Of a DNA stretch of 64,000 bases, positions 35,940 to 45,184 are shown in pieces (within the stretch, counting starts at the first letter, position 1; the number at the start of each line of letters is the position of its first letter). The DNA comes from Phycisphaerae bacterium (GTDB lineage: Bacteria > Planctomycetota > Phycisphaerae > Sedimentisphaerales > Anaerobacaceae), in the NCBI GenBank assembly GCA_017993835.1, contig JAGOLX010000021.1:1-64000 (forward strand), written 5' to 3'. A program made the position numbers and the translations under genes. Below the pieces are notes generated by a model. The model worked only from the letters and a program-made list of their open reading frames with translations, was not told the origin of the DNA and did no database searches.

Positions 35940-36419
35940 ATGCAACGGCACAGTATCCTTCGCTTCCTGGTCTTCGTGGTGTTCTTCAGCAGCGGGGCCG
36001 CAGCGCTCGGCGGTGCGGTCCTGTGCGACGATTTGATCCGGTATTGCCGCAATAGGGAGGTCCTCAGGGAAGCGGAGTCGGCCATCCGTCGGCTCGAATC
36101 TCTCAACGCGGAATACGACGTCCTCCTGGAACAACTGGAGAACAATCCCGAGCTGCTCAAGCGGATCGCTCCGGTGACGCTGGGCACGGAGCCCAACGAC
36201 CCGAACACAGCCTATCCCAAAGCCCGGGCTCGCGAACTCGCCCTGGCCCGCAAGGCGGTGATAGATCATGTCGGCGAGGAGCCCGCCGAGGCCGCCATCC
36301 CGACCTGGCTTCAGCGATGCAGCGATCCCCCCAAGCGGATCGTCCTGTTCATCAGCGGCGCCAGTCTCATCTTGATTTCCATGGTCTGCTTCACGTCGCC
36401 CGGCGACGACGAGAAATAG
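35940..36419 (+). CDS. Small membrane protein with a coiled-coil middle
   Basis: The product is 159 residues. A hydrophobic N-terminus (FLVFVVFFSSGAAALGGAVL, about 9-28), a helical stretch with heptad character (REVLREAESAIRRLESLNAE, about 38-58 and on to 75) and a C-terminal membrane helix (about 133-153). Both ends anchored with a coiled coil between recalls septum or envelope scaffold proteins, but I see no family signature. The ribosome binding site is weak (GGGGAC). It follows the enolase fusion by 234 bases, with a small hairpin (CTCTGAAG/CTTCAGAG) between. Confidence 0.6.
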   Translation: MQRHSILRFLVFVVFFSSGAAALGGAVLCDDLIRYCRNREVLREAESAIRRLESLNAEYDVLLEQLENNPELLKRIAPVTLGTEPNDPNTAYPKARARELALARKAVIDHVGEEPAEAAIPTWLQRCSDPPKRIVLFISGASLILISMVCFTSPGDDEK

Positions 36420-36493
36420 CGATGCCGCCTCGATCGTCGCGGTTTCTCGGTGGTTGCAGGATGACATCTCGCGCGTGGAAGATCCCGCGTCAA

Positions 36494-36567
36494 TGGGCGA
36501 TATAGGATTCGGACCTATGACCTCACGGGTGTGATCCGTGCGCTCTAACCAGCTGAGCTAATCGCCC
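36494..36567 (-). tRNA. tRNA-Val (anticodon CAC)
   Basis: Cloverleaf on the minus strand: acceptor GGGCGAT/ATCGCCC, D arm GCTC/GAGC, anticodon stem CACGG/CCGTG with loop ATCACAC (anticodon CAC), T arm ATAGG/CCTAT with TTCGAAT. Discriminator A; CCA is not encoded. 74 bases, no intron. Confidence 0.92.
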
Positions 36568-36578
36568 AAGTTCGGGCC

Positions 36579-36608
36579 ATTAGAACCGATCCCCCCATGC
36601 CCTGTCAA
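36579..36608 (-). promoter_or_regulatory. Promoter of tRNA-Val
   Basis: TTGACA (36603-36608) and TCTAAT (36579-36584) with an 18-base spacer, 11 bases before the 5' end of the tRNA. It lies just beyond the nikR stop. Confidence 0.65.
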
Positions 36609-36633
36609 GCGCCAATCGCGGGGAATCTGTGGC

Positions 36634-37038
36634 TCAGGTGGCTACGAGGTTGACCCGTCCGAGCTTGACGCCCTTCATGCTCAGGATGCTCTCGCCCACG
36701 CGGTTGATCTCACCGACCTGGCCGCGAAGGACGATGATCTCCAGGCAGTCGTGGTGGTCCAGGTGGACGTGCAACGACGAGATCGCGTGCAGCAGGTTCG
36801 AGTGCTGGATCGCGATCAGCTTCTCCGCGAGATTGGCGGCGTGGTGGTCGTAGACGAGAAAGACCGCCGCCACTGCGTGGGCCTCCGGGTCAGACACGCG
36901 TTCCTGGCTCAACTGCTGGCGAACCAGGTCGCGGATCGCCTCCGAGCGGCTCTGGTACCCCTGCTTGGCAATGAGCTTGTCGAAGTCAGCCAGCAGGTCC
37001 TTGTCCAACGACACCCCGATGCGTTCGATCTCTGCCAT
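36634..37038 (-). CDS. nikR: Nickel-responsive transcriptional regulator NikR
   Basis: Ribbon-helix-helix repressor with a C-terminal ACT-like nickel domain. The product is 134 residues. The RHH part (about 1-45) starts IERIGVSLDKDLLADFD. The nickel ligands correspond to His79, His90, His92 and Cys98 (in QHSNLLH, LHVHLDHHDCLE). Its ATG overlaps the stop codon of metXW (TGATG), so translation is coupled to methionine synthesis genes rather than to a nickel transporter, which is unusual; no nik or nickel-enzyme gene is in the window. Confidence 0.93.
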   Translation of the reverse strand: MAEIERIGVSLDKDLLADFDKLIAKQGYQSRSEAIRDLVRQQLSQERVSDPEAHAVAAVFLVYDHHAANLAEKLIAIQHSNLLHAISSLHVHLDHHDCLEIIVLRGQVGEINRVGESILSMKGVKLGRVNLVAT

Positions 37039-38840
37039 CAGTCTTTCCTGCAACAATAGACCGCCTGTTCGGCGAACACGTTCGCGCCAAATCGGATCGG
37101 ACTGGCGCTCGTTTCCACGAGGGGGATTCTCTGCTCGATGGTGACGCCCAGCTTGCGACAGAACTCGTCGAAGTCCTTCAGGGACAGGAAGTGGATGTTC
37201 GGCGAGTTGTACCAGCGGAAGGGGAGTTCTCGCGTCACCGGCGAGCGGCCCCAGAAGAGCATTTGCAGGCGGCACCGCCAGTGGGCGAAGTTTGGGAAGC
37301 TGACGATCACCTTGCGCCCGACGCGGAGAAGCTCTCTGAAGACCCGCTCCGGGTCTTTGATCGTCTGGACCGTCTGGGACAGGAGTGCGTAGTCGAAGCT
37401 CTTGTCCCCATAGCCGCGGAGGCCACGATCGATATCGCGTTGCACGACGGAAATCCCCCGGCAGACGCCGCCCAGAACGAGCGATTCGTTCAGCTCGATG
37501 CCCTTGCCGCGAATGCCCTTGTCGGCGGTCAGTCGAGCCAGTAGCTCTCCGTCGCCGCAGCCGACGTCCAGGACCGTGCTGCCCGGCCCGATCAGCGACT
37601 CGATCAGCTCGTAATCCACGCGGGTCCGATGGGCCTGTTCGGACCGTGCGACCCGGCATCGCCCTTTACAGCAATCGCCCAGCGCCCCGGCGTTCACCCC
37701 CGGCCGGCGGGCCGCCCTCAGGAAACTCGACAAGAACGCGCCCAATCTCTCGTCTTCGAGCAGAAAGGCGTCATGCCCGTAGCCCGAAGCGATGTCGCAG
37801 TAGCTGACGTCCTTGCCGTTGGCGACGAGGGCGTCGACCATGGCTTCGGATTGCTCCGGCGTGAACAGCCAGTCGCTGCTGAAGCTGACCACAAGGAAAC
37901 GGGCCTGCACGCCCGCGAAGGCTTCCTGCAGCGACCCGTAGTCCCTGGGGAGATCGAAATAGTCCGCTGCCTTCGTGATATACAGGTAGCTGTTCGCGTC
38001 AAACCGGTCGACGAAGGTCTGACCCTGGTGGTCGAGATAGGTCTCGACCGCGAACTCCGGGTCGAACTCATAGCTGTACTTCTCGGAACCGCGAAGCTCG
38101 CGTCCGAACTTCTGACGCATCCCTTCCTCGGACAGATAGGTGATGTGCCCGATCATGCGGGCGATGGCCAGACCTTGGCCTGGAACCTCGCCCTGGTGGT
38201 ATTGCCCGCCTGCAAAGTTCGCATCGGCCAGGATGGCGTTTCGACCCACCGCGTCGAATGCGATGGACTGGGCTCCCAGGTGCGTTGTCGTCGCGATGGG
38301 GATGGCGGCATCCATCATGTCCGGATAGGCGAGTGCCCATTGGATCGTTTGCATGCCACCGATGGAGCCGCCAATCACAGCCAGCAGGTGCCTGATGCCC
38401 AAGGCGTCGAGCAGGAGCTTCTGGACCTTGACCATGTCGGCGATGGTGATAATAGGGAAGTCGAGGCCATACGGCCGGCCGGTGGCGGGATTGATCGACG
38501 AGGGACCCGTGGTCCCGGCGCAGCCGCCGAGGAAGTTCGAGCAGATCACGAAATACTCGTTCGTGTCGATCCCTTTGCCCGGCCCGACCATTCCCTCCCA
38601 CCAGCCGGGCTTCTTGTCGTCGGCGCCGTGGCAGCCGGCCACGTGAGCGTTGCCGCTCAGCGCGTGGCAGATGAGGATCGCGTTGTCCCTGGCGTCGTTG
38701 AGTCGGCCGTATGTTTCGTAGGCGACGTCGATCGGCCCGAGCGTCTTGCCGCACTCCAACTGCAACGGCTGGTCCTGCGGGACAAGCCGGATGATCCGGG
38801 TCTCCACCAGACCCACCGAGTTCTCATTGCCATTCGTCAT
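37038..38840 (-). CDS. metX: Fused MetX-MetW: homoserine O-acetyltransferase with MetW methyltransferase-like domain
   Basis: Acylates homoserine for methionine synthesis. The product is 600 residues. MetX part (about 1-375): alpha/beta-hydrolase with catalytic Ser159 (GGSIGG), Asp323 (SSDWLF) and His356 (GYGHDAF), plus the family stretch LGGCAGTTGPSSINP. MetW part (about 400-600): SAM-binding-like motif VLDVGCGDGELL (423-434), and FPNFAHWRCRLQMLFWGRSP, a MetW hallmark. In proteobacteria metX and metW are adjacent separate genes; here they are one frame. It overlaps nikR by one base. A promoter sits immediately before the start, leaving almost no leader. Confidence 0.95.
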   Translation of the reverse strand: MTNGNENSVGLVETRIIRLVPQDQPLQLECGKTLGPIDVAYETYGRLNDARDNAILICHALSGNAHVAGCHGADDKKPGWWEGMVGPGKGIDTNEYFVICSNFLGGCAGTTGPSSINPATGRPYGLDFPIITIADMVKVQKLLLDALGIRHLLAVIGGSIGGMQTIQWALAYPDMMDAAIPIATTTHLGAQSIAFDAVGRNAILADANFAGGQYHQGEVPGQGLAIARMIGHITYLSEEGMRQKFGRELRGSEKYSYEFDPEFAVETYLDHQGQTFVDRFDANSYLYITKAADYFDLPRDYGSLQEAFAGVQARFLVVSFSSDWLFTPEQSEAMVDALVANGKDVSYCDIASGYGHDAFLLEDERLGAFLSSFLRAARRPGVNAGALGDCCKGRCRVARSEQAHRTRVDYELIESLIGPGSTVLDVGCGDGELLARLTADKGIRGKGIELNESLVLGGVCRGISVVQRDIDRGLRGYGDKSFDYALLSQTVQTIKDPERVFRELLRVGRKVIVSFPNFAHWRCRLQMLFWGRSPVTRELPFRWYNSPNIHFLSLKDFDEFCRKLGVTIEQRIPLVETSASPIRFGANVFAEQAVYCCRKD

Positions 38841-38850
38841 ATGGGGTTAG

Positions 38851-38878
38851 AGTATAGCCGGGTGCCGCGCTCTGTAAA
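38851..38878 (-). promoter_or_regulatory. Promoter of metXW-nikR, nearly leaderless
   Basis: TTTACA (38873-38878) and TATACT (38851-38856) with a 16-base spacer. The ATG begins 10 bases beyond the -10 box. No SAM riboswitch-like fold is possible in such a short leader. Confidence 0.65.
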
Positions 38879-39011
38879 GGACCCTCGAACACGCCAACGG
38901 TTTGGCACAGGGGGTGGGAACTGCATCCGGACCGGTGTGAAACAGGAGATTCTCTCTTGCTATTTGATCGTGTTAATGGTATTCTTAATCATAGCATTGG
39001 AGATATCGTTC

Positions 39012-39293
39012 ATGACTAAGTTGCCGAACATCGTTCCCATTACCGATTTGAGGCAGGATGCGACATCGATTGTGAATCGCTTGTCCACGTCGCCGGAGCC
39101 GGTGATCATCACACAACGCGGACGGGCCGCTGCGGTAATGGTCGGTACGGAGGCTTACGAGCGCTCCCAACACGAGCTGGAGATCCTGCGGCTTCTCGCA
39201 CGCGGGACCAGAGAGATCGAGGAGGGCAAGGGCTTCGATCTGGATGCCGTTCTCGCGGAGGCCGACGCCCTCTTGAAAGAGACGGCCCCGTGA
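39012..39293 (+). CDS. Phd/YefM-family antitoxin
   Basis: The product is 93 residues from ATG 39012, preceded by TTGGAGA. The first 50 residues (VPITDLRQDATSIVNRL, PVIITQRGRAAAVMVG) are the DNA-binding Phd/YefM fold that represses its own promoter; the C-terminal half (EIEEGKGFDLDAVLAEADAL) binds the toxin. It overlaps the toxin start by 4 bases. The gene lies just upstream of the metXW promoter and reads away from it. Confidence 0.88.
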   Translation: MTKLPNIVPITDLRQDATSIVNRLSTSPEPVIITQRGRAAAVMVGTEAYERSQHELEILRLLARGTREIEEGKGFDLDAVLAEADALLKETAP

Positions 39294-39592
39294 AGATCCG
39301 TTTCACACCGTCCGGACGTGCCCAGTTCCTCGCAGCGATAATCTACATTCGACGGGAGCGTCCAGTCGCGGCGGACGCCTTTCGGCGCAGGGCGGAGAGG
39401 ATCTTATCGAGGCTCCAGAGATTCCCACAGTCCGGCCCGATACTGCCAGAATTCCCCGACCTGCCTTTTCGAGAGGTGGTCATCGTTCCTTACCGTTTCT
39501 TCTATCGCGTGAAGGGAAAGACCGTATGGATTGTGGCCGTGTGGCATGGGGCGCAGCTTCCCGGCCAACCGAGCGAGGTCGAAGGCGAATGA
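39290..39592 (+). CDS. RelE/ParE-family toxin
   Basis: The product is 100 residues from GTG 39290, whose codon overlaps the antitoxin stop (GTGA). ParE/RelE landmarks: an N-terminal IRFTPSGRAQFLAAIIYI strand-helix, a central FRRRAERILSRLQRFPQSG, then REVVIVPYRFFYRV and IVAVWHGAQ. Members either inhibit gyrase or cut mRNA on the ribosome; the sequence does not decide. With the antitoxin it forms a complete type II pair. Confidence 0.88.
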   Translation: MKIRFTPSGRAQFLAAIIYIRRERPVAADAFRRRAERILSRLQRFPQSGPILPEFPDLPFREVVIVPYRFFYRVKGKTVWIVAVWHGAQLPGQPSEVEGE

Positions 39593-39664
39593 GAACGATC
39601 GAGCAACGATCATCTTCGCCCCCTCCCAAGAGGCCCTTCTATCGATGATGTCGCTCAACAGACG

Positions 39665-39862
39665 CTACAACCCGCAAGGCACCGGTTCCCACCATAGACG
39701 GGGATAGTCCTTGCCCTCGCAGATCGTCCAGATGTTCTCGAAATCCCATCCCGCGAAACTGGCCTGCTTCTTCATCTGGGTGTTCGTCAGGGGCACGCCG
39801 AAACCGGTATCCGGCCCGCCGCCATCGGACTCGATCAGGAAATGGCGACAAGACGACCACAA
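39665..39862 (-). pseudogene. Remnant of a large surface protein (GLUG-type repeat end)
   Basis: A 65-codon frame with GWDFENIWTICEGKDYPRLWWE, the characteristic end of GLUG-type repeats found in big planctomycete adhesin-like proteins, followed by a stop. There is no start, signal or upstream repeat, so this is a leftover of a deleted gene. Confidence 0.6.
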
Positions 39863-39883
39863 GACGGGCTGAGGCAGAAGCTG

Positions 39884-40690
39884 TCAGGCGGAATGCCTGT
39901 AGTACCTGTCGGCTGAGTGTATCTTGTCCAGGCGCCTGACATGGGCTGTCACTGCCCTGGCGAGTGAGTCGGGGTTGGCCCCTGTGCCGGCAGCGTAGGT
40001 AGAAACGAGCAGATCCTTGAGCGGATCGTCAAAGCAACGCGTCGCCATGCTCCATTGGAGCTTGCCCAGGTCCTTGATCTTGCAGGACGTGCTTCGGGCG
40101 TTCCGCATCATTCGGTGGAGGTCGATCACGCTGAATTCATACCGTTGTCCGAACGTCGCGGCGGGGGTGAACAGGTGCCAGACCGCCAGGTCGGGCAGCG
40201 AGATGTTCAACGCGTGAATCCTGCAGGCCAGCTTCGCCATCTCGATTACGAGGCTCTCCTGCGCGGACCGGTCGAGGTCCTGCCACCGGTCCAGGATGAG
40301 GTCCATCAGGCAGGCGGATTCAAGCTGTTCGGTGATCAGGAAGGACCGCTGCTCGAAGCCGCACGTGACCTGCTCGCCAAAGCACAGGGGTCTGTAGGTC
40401 CCGATGCCATTCTGGAGCAGGTAGTTGGCGTTGCTCCATTCCACGCCGGCCTGGGACATCGGTCGGCCGAATCTCCGGAAAGCGGCGAATGCGTCCTTCA
40501 GATGCGGGCGATGGAACCGCTTGATGAAGACGGTCTTGGCAGGGGGGCCCGCCAGCGTCAGCTTCGTGACATCGCGCCGGTTGTTCTTGTTCACGACGAG
40601 GCCCTGGGCCTCGAAGAACTGGGCGAAGGTGCGAAGCCCGCAGCGGTCGAGGTACTCCTGTGACGAGCCTGCAAAAGCGAGTTTGTCCAT
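39884..40690 (-). CDS. Lipopolysaccharide kinase (WaaP/Kdo kinase)-like protein
   Basis: The product is 268 residues. It has the eukaryotic-like kinase fold of Kdo/heptose kinases: TVFIKRFHRPHLKDAF with an ATP-site Lys, a lobe-bridging EQVTCGFEQRSFLITEQLES, a loop HALNISLPDLAVWHLF in the position of the usual HxDL catalytic loop (the first His-Gly pair reads LP but Asp remains), and SVIDLHRM for the metal Asp. It would phosphorylate a core sugar of lipopolysaccharide. It starts (ATG 40690 or GTG 40693) 7-10 bases after the prenyltransferase gene ends, so they are probably co-transcribed. Confidence 0.8.
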   Translation of the reverse strand: MDKLAFAGSSQEYLDRCGLRTFAQFFEAQGLVVNKNNRRDVTKLTLAGPPAKTVFIKRFHRPHLKDAFAAFRRFGRPMSQAGVEWSNANYLLQNGIGTYRPLCFGEQVTCGFEQRSFLITEQLESACLMDLILDRWQDLDRSAQESLVIEMAKLACRIHALNISLPDLAVWHLFTPAATFGQRYEFSVIDLHRMMRNARSTSCKIKDLGKLQWSMATRCFDDPLKDLLVSTYAAGTGANPDSLARAVTAHVRRLDKIHSADRYYRHSA

Positions 40691-40700
40691 CACGATCCAC

Positions 40701-41645
40701 TCATCCGTTGGCTGTCCACAGGCCCGCCGCCAGCAGCCCGGCGGATAGCGAAAGCGAGCCGACCGTGTGGAGCAGTATTGTCGTGCGGTTTGCGCCGTAC
40801 TGGCCGCGGACGGCCAGATCCCTGCTGTTGGCCCCTCGCATCGCGAAGATAGCCAGCGGCAACGTCAGGAGATAGAAAGTCCCGGCCAGGAACGTGACCC
40901 GATGCGCCAGCATCAGGGCCGCGGCGAAGTAGCTGGCCGCCAGGACCGCCCGGTAGATCCATGCGGACCGGCCCATGCCCAACAGAACGACCAGGGTTCT
41001 CTTGTGCACTTGGCTGTCGGCGGCCAAGTCGGGGAACTCGTTGATCAGGATCACCAGAAAGATCAGGATCGCGACGATCACGGCCGGGAGCACCGGGAGC
41101 AGATCGACCGACCTGGCCTGGAGGAAGTACGACCCGTACACAGGCAGGATGCCGAACAGGAAGGCGATCATCACCTCACCCACGCCGCGATAGCCCAGTT
41201 GGAGGGGCTTGGCGGTGTAGAAGAACCCGCCGAGCACGCCGAGAAGGCCGATCCCGAGGATGAACAGGCTCTGGGTCAAGGCCACGAGGATCAGTCCGAT
41301 CCCCGACCCAACCGCCAGGTAGGCTAGCCCGGTCAGCAGGGTGGCCTTGGGAGAGAGGATGCCCTGCTGGATGAACCGCCGACCGCCGGAGAAGGGGGTC
41401 GGGTTGTCGTTCACCCAGTCGTTCCGCGAGAGGTGGTCGAAGTAGTCGTTGACGACGTTTGCCCCGGCGTGGAGGGCCATGATCGCGAGCACGGCCAGCA
41501 CGAACAGCCCCACGCTGAAGCTGCCGCTCACGGCGTACCCCAGCGCCGAGCCCACGAGCACGGGTGCGGCACTGGCGCCGAGATATTGCGGACGCGAGGC
41601 CAGAAGGAGTACGCCCAACCCCGTGGGCAATGCCTGGATTCTCAT
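40701..41645 (-). CDS. UbiA-family prenyltransferase (MenA-like)
   Basis: The product is 314 residues with about nine membrane helices. The start ATG 41645 follows GGAAAG; the longer frame upstream lacks conservation. The prenyl-diphosphate motifs are NDYFDHLSRND (from Asn66) and the second acidic motif NEFPDLAAD. The pattern with NVVNDYFD and GGRRFIQQG is that of 1,4-dihydroxy-2-naphthoate prenyltransferase, which makes menaquinone. Other menaquinone genes are not in the window, so the acceptor stays open. Confidence 0.85.
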   Translation of the reverse strand: MRIQALPTGLGVLLLASRPQYLGASAAPVLVGSALGYAVSGSFSVGLFVLAVLAIMALHAGANVVNDYFDHLSRNDWVNDNPTPFSGGRRFIQQGILSPKATLLTGLAYLAVGSGIGLILVALTQSLFILGIGLLGVLGGFFYTAKPLQLGYRGVGEVMIAFLFGILPVYGSYFLQARSVDLLPVLPAVIVAILIFLVILINEFPDLAADSQVHKRTLVVLLGMGRSAWIYRAVLAASYFAAALMLAHRVTFLAGTFYLLTLPLAIFAMRGANSRDLAVRGQYGANRTTILLHTVGSLSLSAGLLAAGLWTANG

Positions 41646-41873
41646 GAACGGTCTTTCCAACGGCGATTTCGTGCAATCCATGTATCGGTCGGATTCTACC
41701 TCCTGCAGGGGCCGTGTCAATGACAGGCGATGGACACGCCCCGACCGGGAACTGCCACCATGGCAGAGCAGGCAGTACCCCCTGCAATTCTGCCAGACGC
41801 CGTTCTCTGATTGTGTAGCCATAAGTCTTTCTTTTACAGTGATTTGCGGCTATGACGTTGATGCGGTAGCCCC

Positions 41874-41889
41874 TGGCACGCCATTTGCA
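41874..41889 (+). promoter_or_regulatory. Sigma-54 (RpoN) promoter
   Basis: TGGCACG-CCAT-TTGCA is a full match to the -24/-12 consensus TGGCACG-N4-TTGCW. The ATG of the receiver gene lies 25 bases past the -12 element, so transcription would start about 12-15 bases before it. Confidence 0.8.
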
Positions 41890-41913
41890 ACATGATCCCA
41901 AGCTGGTGTAACT

Positions 41914-42327
41914 ATGGTTGCTCAATGGTCACAAGTCGGCGATGTGAATGTACTGGCCAGTGCGGCGGACTGGGCCTGGCCGGACGCGGTGCGCAGCATC
42001 TTCAAGCCCAGAGGCGTCAACCTCCTGATGGCCGAGAACGCCGCGGAGTTCGTGAGCATCATCGGCACCCGGCGAATCCATACCGCGATCGTGGATGTGG
42101 ATGCGGTCCAGTCCTGCGGATTGACCACGGTGAAGATCATCCGGATGGACTACCCACTGGTGCCGTGCATCGTCCTGACGCACAGGGCGGACAAGGAAAC
42201 GCTGGGCAAGGCGCTGCAGCTCGACGCGTTCGGCGTCGTCGCCAAGCCCGTGAACATGGACATCCTGCAACAGTTGCTCAACCGACTGTTCCTCAAGAGG
42301 TACAACAGCGATCTGTTTGCCAGGTAA
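41914..42327 (+). CDS. Stand-alone receiver-domain protein
   Basis: The product is 137 residues, a single CheY-like domain without an output part. The phosphorylation Asp is in TAIVDVDAVQ, the switch Thr in CIVLTHRAD and the conserved Lys in VVAKPVN; the acidic pair at the N-terminus is weak (the segment reads LASAADWAWPD), so phosphorylation is uncertain. It is placed behind a perfect sigma-54 promoter and followed 4 bases after its stop by a branched repeat, then groES. A role as a signalling intermediate or connector is inferred. Confidence 0.75.
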   Translation: MVAQWSQVGDVNVLASAADWAWPDAVRSIFKPRGVNLLMAENAAEFVSIIGTRRIHTAIVDVDAVQSCGLTTVKIIRMDYPLVPCIVLTHRADKETLGKALQLDAFGVVAKPVNMDILQQLLNRLFLKRYNSDLFAR

Positions 42328-42331
42328 GGAA

Positions 42332-42510
42332 GGAGTTTTGGAAAATGGGCAGTTGGGCCTACTTTGGGAATGAAGAATCGCAGTTCTTGATTTTTCATTC
42401 CCAAACGGTGGTGGCTTGACAAATGGCCTTGCGCGTCGATTATTCAAGGAAATCGAGGAACAAGATTTCCTTGAAGAATATAGGCCCAACTGCCCATTTT
42501 CCAAAACTCC
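42332..42510. repeat. Branched inverted-repeat element, copy 2 (upstream of groES)
   Basis: A perfect 30-base outer stem (42332-42361 with 42481-42510) encloses two inner hairpins: 17 bp with one G-T-type mismatch (42363-42379/42389-42405) and 16 bp with one mismatch (42439-42454/42464-42479), each with a 9-base loop. The right arm of the second hairpin is identical in sequence to that of the first hairpin of copy 1. Hairpin order is reversed relative to copy 1, as if inserted in opposite orientation. Confidence 0.9.
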
Positions 42511-42559
42511 GCTGAATACTGATTGGATACCATAATCTGCTGGAAAGGAGCAAGAACAC

Positions 42560-42850
42560 ATGAAGATTCGACCATTGGGTGACAAGGTGCTCGTGGAGCG
42601 CGTGGAGGCGGAGGCGAAGACGGCCGGCGGCATCGTCCTCCCGGATACGGCGAAAGAAAAGCCGCAACGAGGCAAGGTCGTCAGCGTGGGCGAGGGCAAG
42701 ATGCTCGAAGACGGCACCCGCAGGGAAGTCCAGGTGAAGAAGGGTGATCTCGTGCTCTTCACCAGCTACGCCGGCACCGAGATCAAGATCGACGGCAAGG
42801 AATTCTTGATCATGGACGAGTCGGACATCATGGCGGTGATCGAGAAGTAG
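42560..42850 (+). CDS. groES: Co-chaperonin GroES
   Basis: Caps the GroEL cage. The product is 96 residues with the usual start [20 protein letters not shown], the mobile loop [16 protein letters not shown] (about 20-36), and the end [24 protein letters not shown] precedes the ATG. I looked for the CIRCE operator (TTAGCACTC-N9-GAGTGCTAA) upstream and did not find it; the branched repeat occupies that position instead. Confidence 0.97.
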   Translation: MKIRPLGDKVLVERVEAEAKTAGGIVLPDTAKEKPQRGKVVSVGEGKMLEDGTRREVQVKKGDLVLFTSYAGTEIKIDGKEFLIMDESDIMAVIEK

Positions 42851-42881
42851 ACCCTAAGTGTGAAGAAGGAGTAGCGAAAAC

Positions 42882-44504
<1,623 letters not shown>

Positions 44505-44530
44505 CTCTCACGAGTCTTTGTATGTCGCAG

Positions 44531-44560
44531 GCGGGTCCCGAACGGGACCCGCTTGTTTTT
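44531..44560 (+). terminator. Rho-independent terminator of groES-groEL
   Basis: GCGGGTCCCG pairs with CGGGACCCGC (44531-44552), followed by TTGTTTTT. It ends the operon just after groEL. Confidence 0.88.
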
Positions 44561-44597
44561 CGCAAAATCGCAGACGCCCTCTGTGGGAGACAACTGA

Positions 44598-44891
44598 ATG
44601 CCTTTCCGCTTCTACACAAATATGATGTCACAGGCGTCGCGGAGCGTGGCGTCGGGGATTCTCGTCGTAGGCCTCTTGCTGATCGGCTTTGGCGCGCTGA
44701 TTCTTGCGTTGCCCGAGCTATTCGCATTCCTGGCGGCCGCGGTCTTCTTTATCGCGGGGGCCGGCTGTGCGACCGTCGCCATCAAGATCCTCTGGACCCA
44801 GTGGCGTCTGGACCGGATGACCTCTCCCGACGGCTCGGACGCCTACCGGAAGAACGTCCGCATCCACCTCAGCGACCGTTACGAGCAGTGA
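44598..44891 (+). CDS. Small membrane protein
   Basis: The product is 97 residues with two adjacent membrane helices (about 18-37 and 41-63) and a short charged C-terminus (MTSPDGSDAYRKNVRIHLSD). There is no recognisable family. It sits after the groEL terminator and may have its own promoter. The Shine-Dalgarno site is not clear. Confidence 0.5.
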   Translation: MPFRFYTNMMSQASRSVASGILVVGLLLIGFGALILALPELFAFLAAAVFFIAGAGCATVAIKILWTQWRLDRMTSPDGSDAYRKNVRIHLSDRYEQ

Positions 44892-45038
44892 GCCACGCGC
44901 TTTGTTCTGCAGGTCGCGATGTGGTTTGTCATGGCGATCGCAGCGAGCTATACGGCCTCCGACGGAGAGGTTGCTCGGGACGACAAACACGCGGACTGAC
45001 GCAACCCGAGGCAGAGGACCAGACACACGTCACGACAC

Positions 45039-45124
45039 TGTCATTCCTGCGTCAAGCAGGAATCCAGGAACCGCGGGACCCGGCGTGACCCAGGGAGTGG
45101 ATTCCCGCTTCCGCGGGAATGACA
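45039..45124. repeat. Dispersed palindromic repeat, family C, copy 2
   Basis: Bounded by TGTCATTCCTGCG and CGCGGGAATGACA, with the same inner words as 15650-15760 (CAGGAATCC, GTGGATTCCCG), but 25 bases shorter. It fills most of the gap between two genes that point toward one another. Confidence 0.75.
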
Positions 45125-45184
45125 GGCGCGACCCCTGTCATTCTGAACGCAACGCCACGACCGTTGTCTTCCTGAGTCGCGACA

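Noticed and set aside
38841-39011. SAM or cobalamin riboswitch before metXW
   Set aside because: The promoter lies directly at the start codon, so there is no leader long enough for one.
42480-42559. CIRCE operator for HrcA before groES
   Set aside because: No TTAGCACTC-N9-GAGTGCTAA or near match is seen in the leader.
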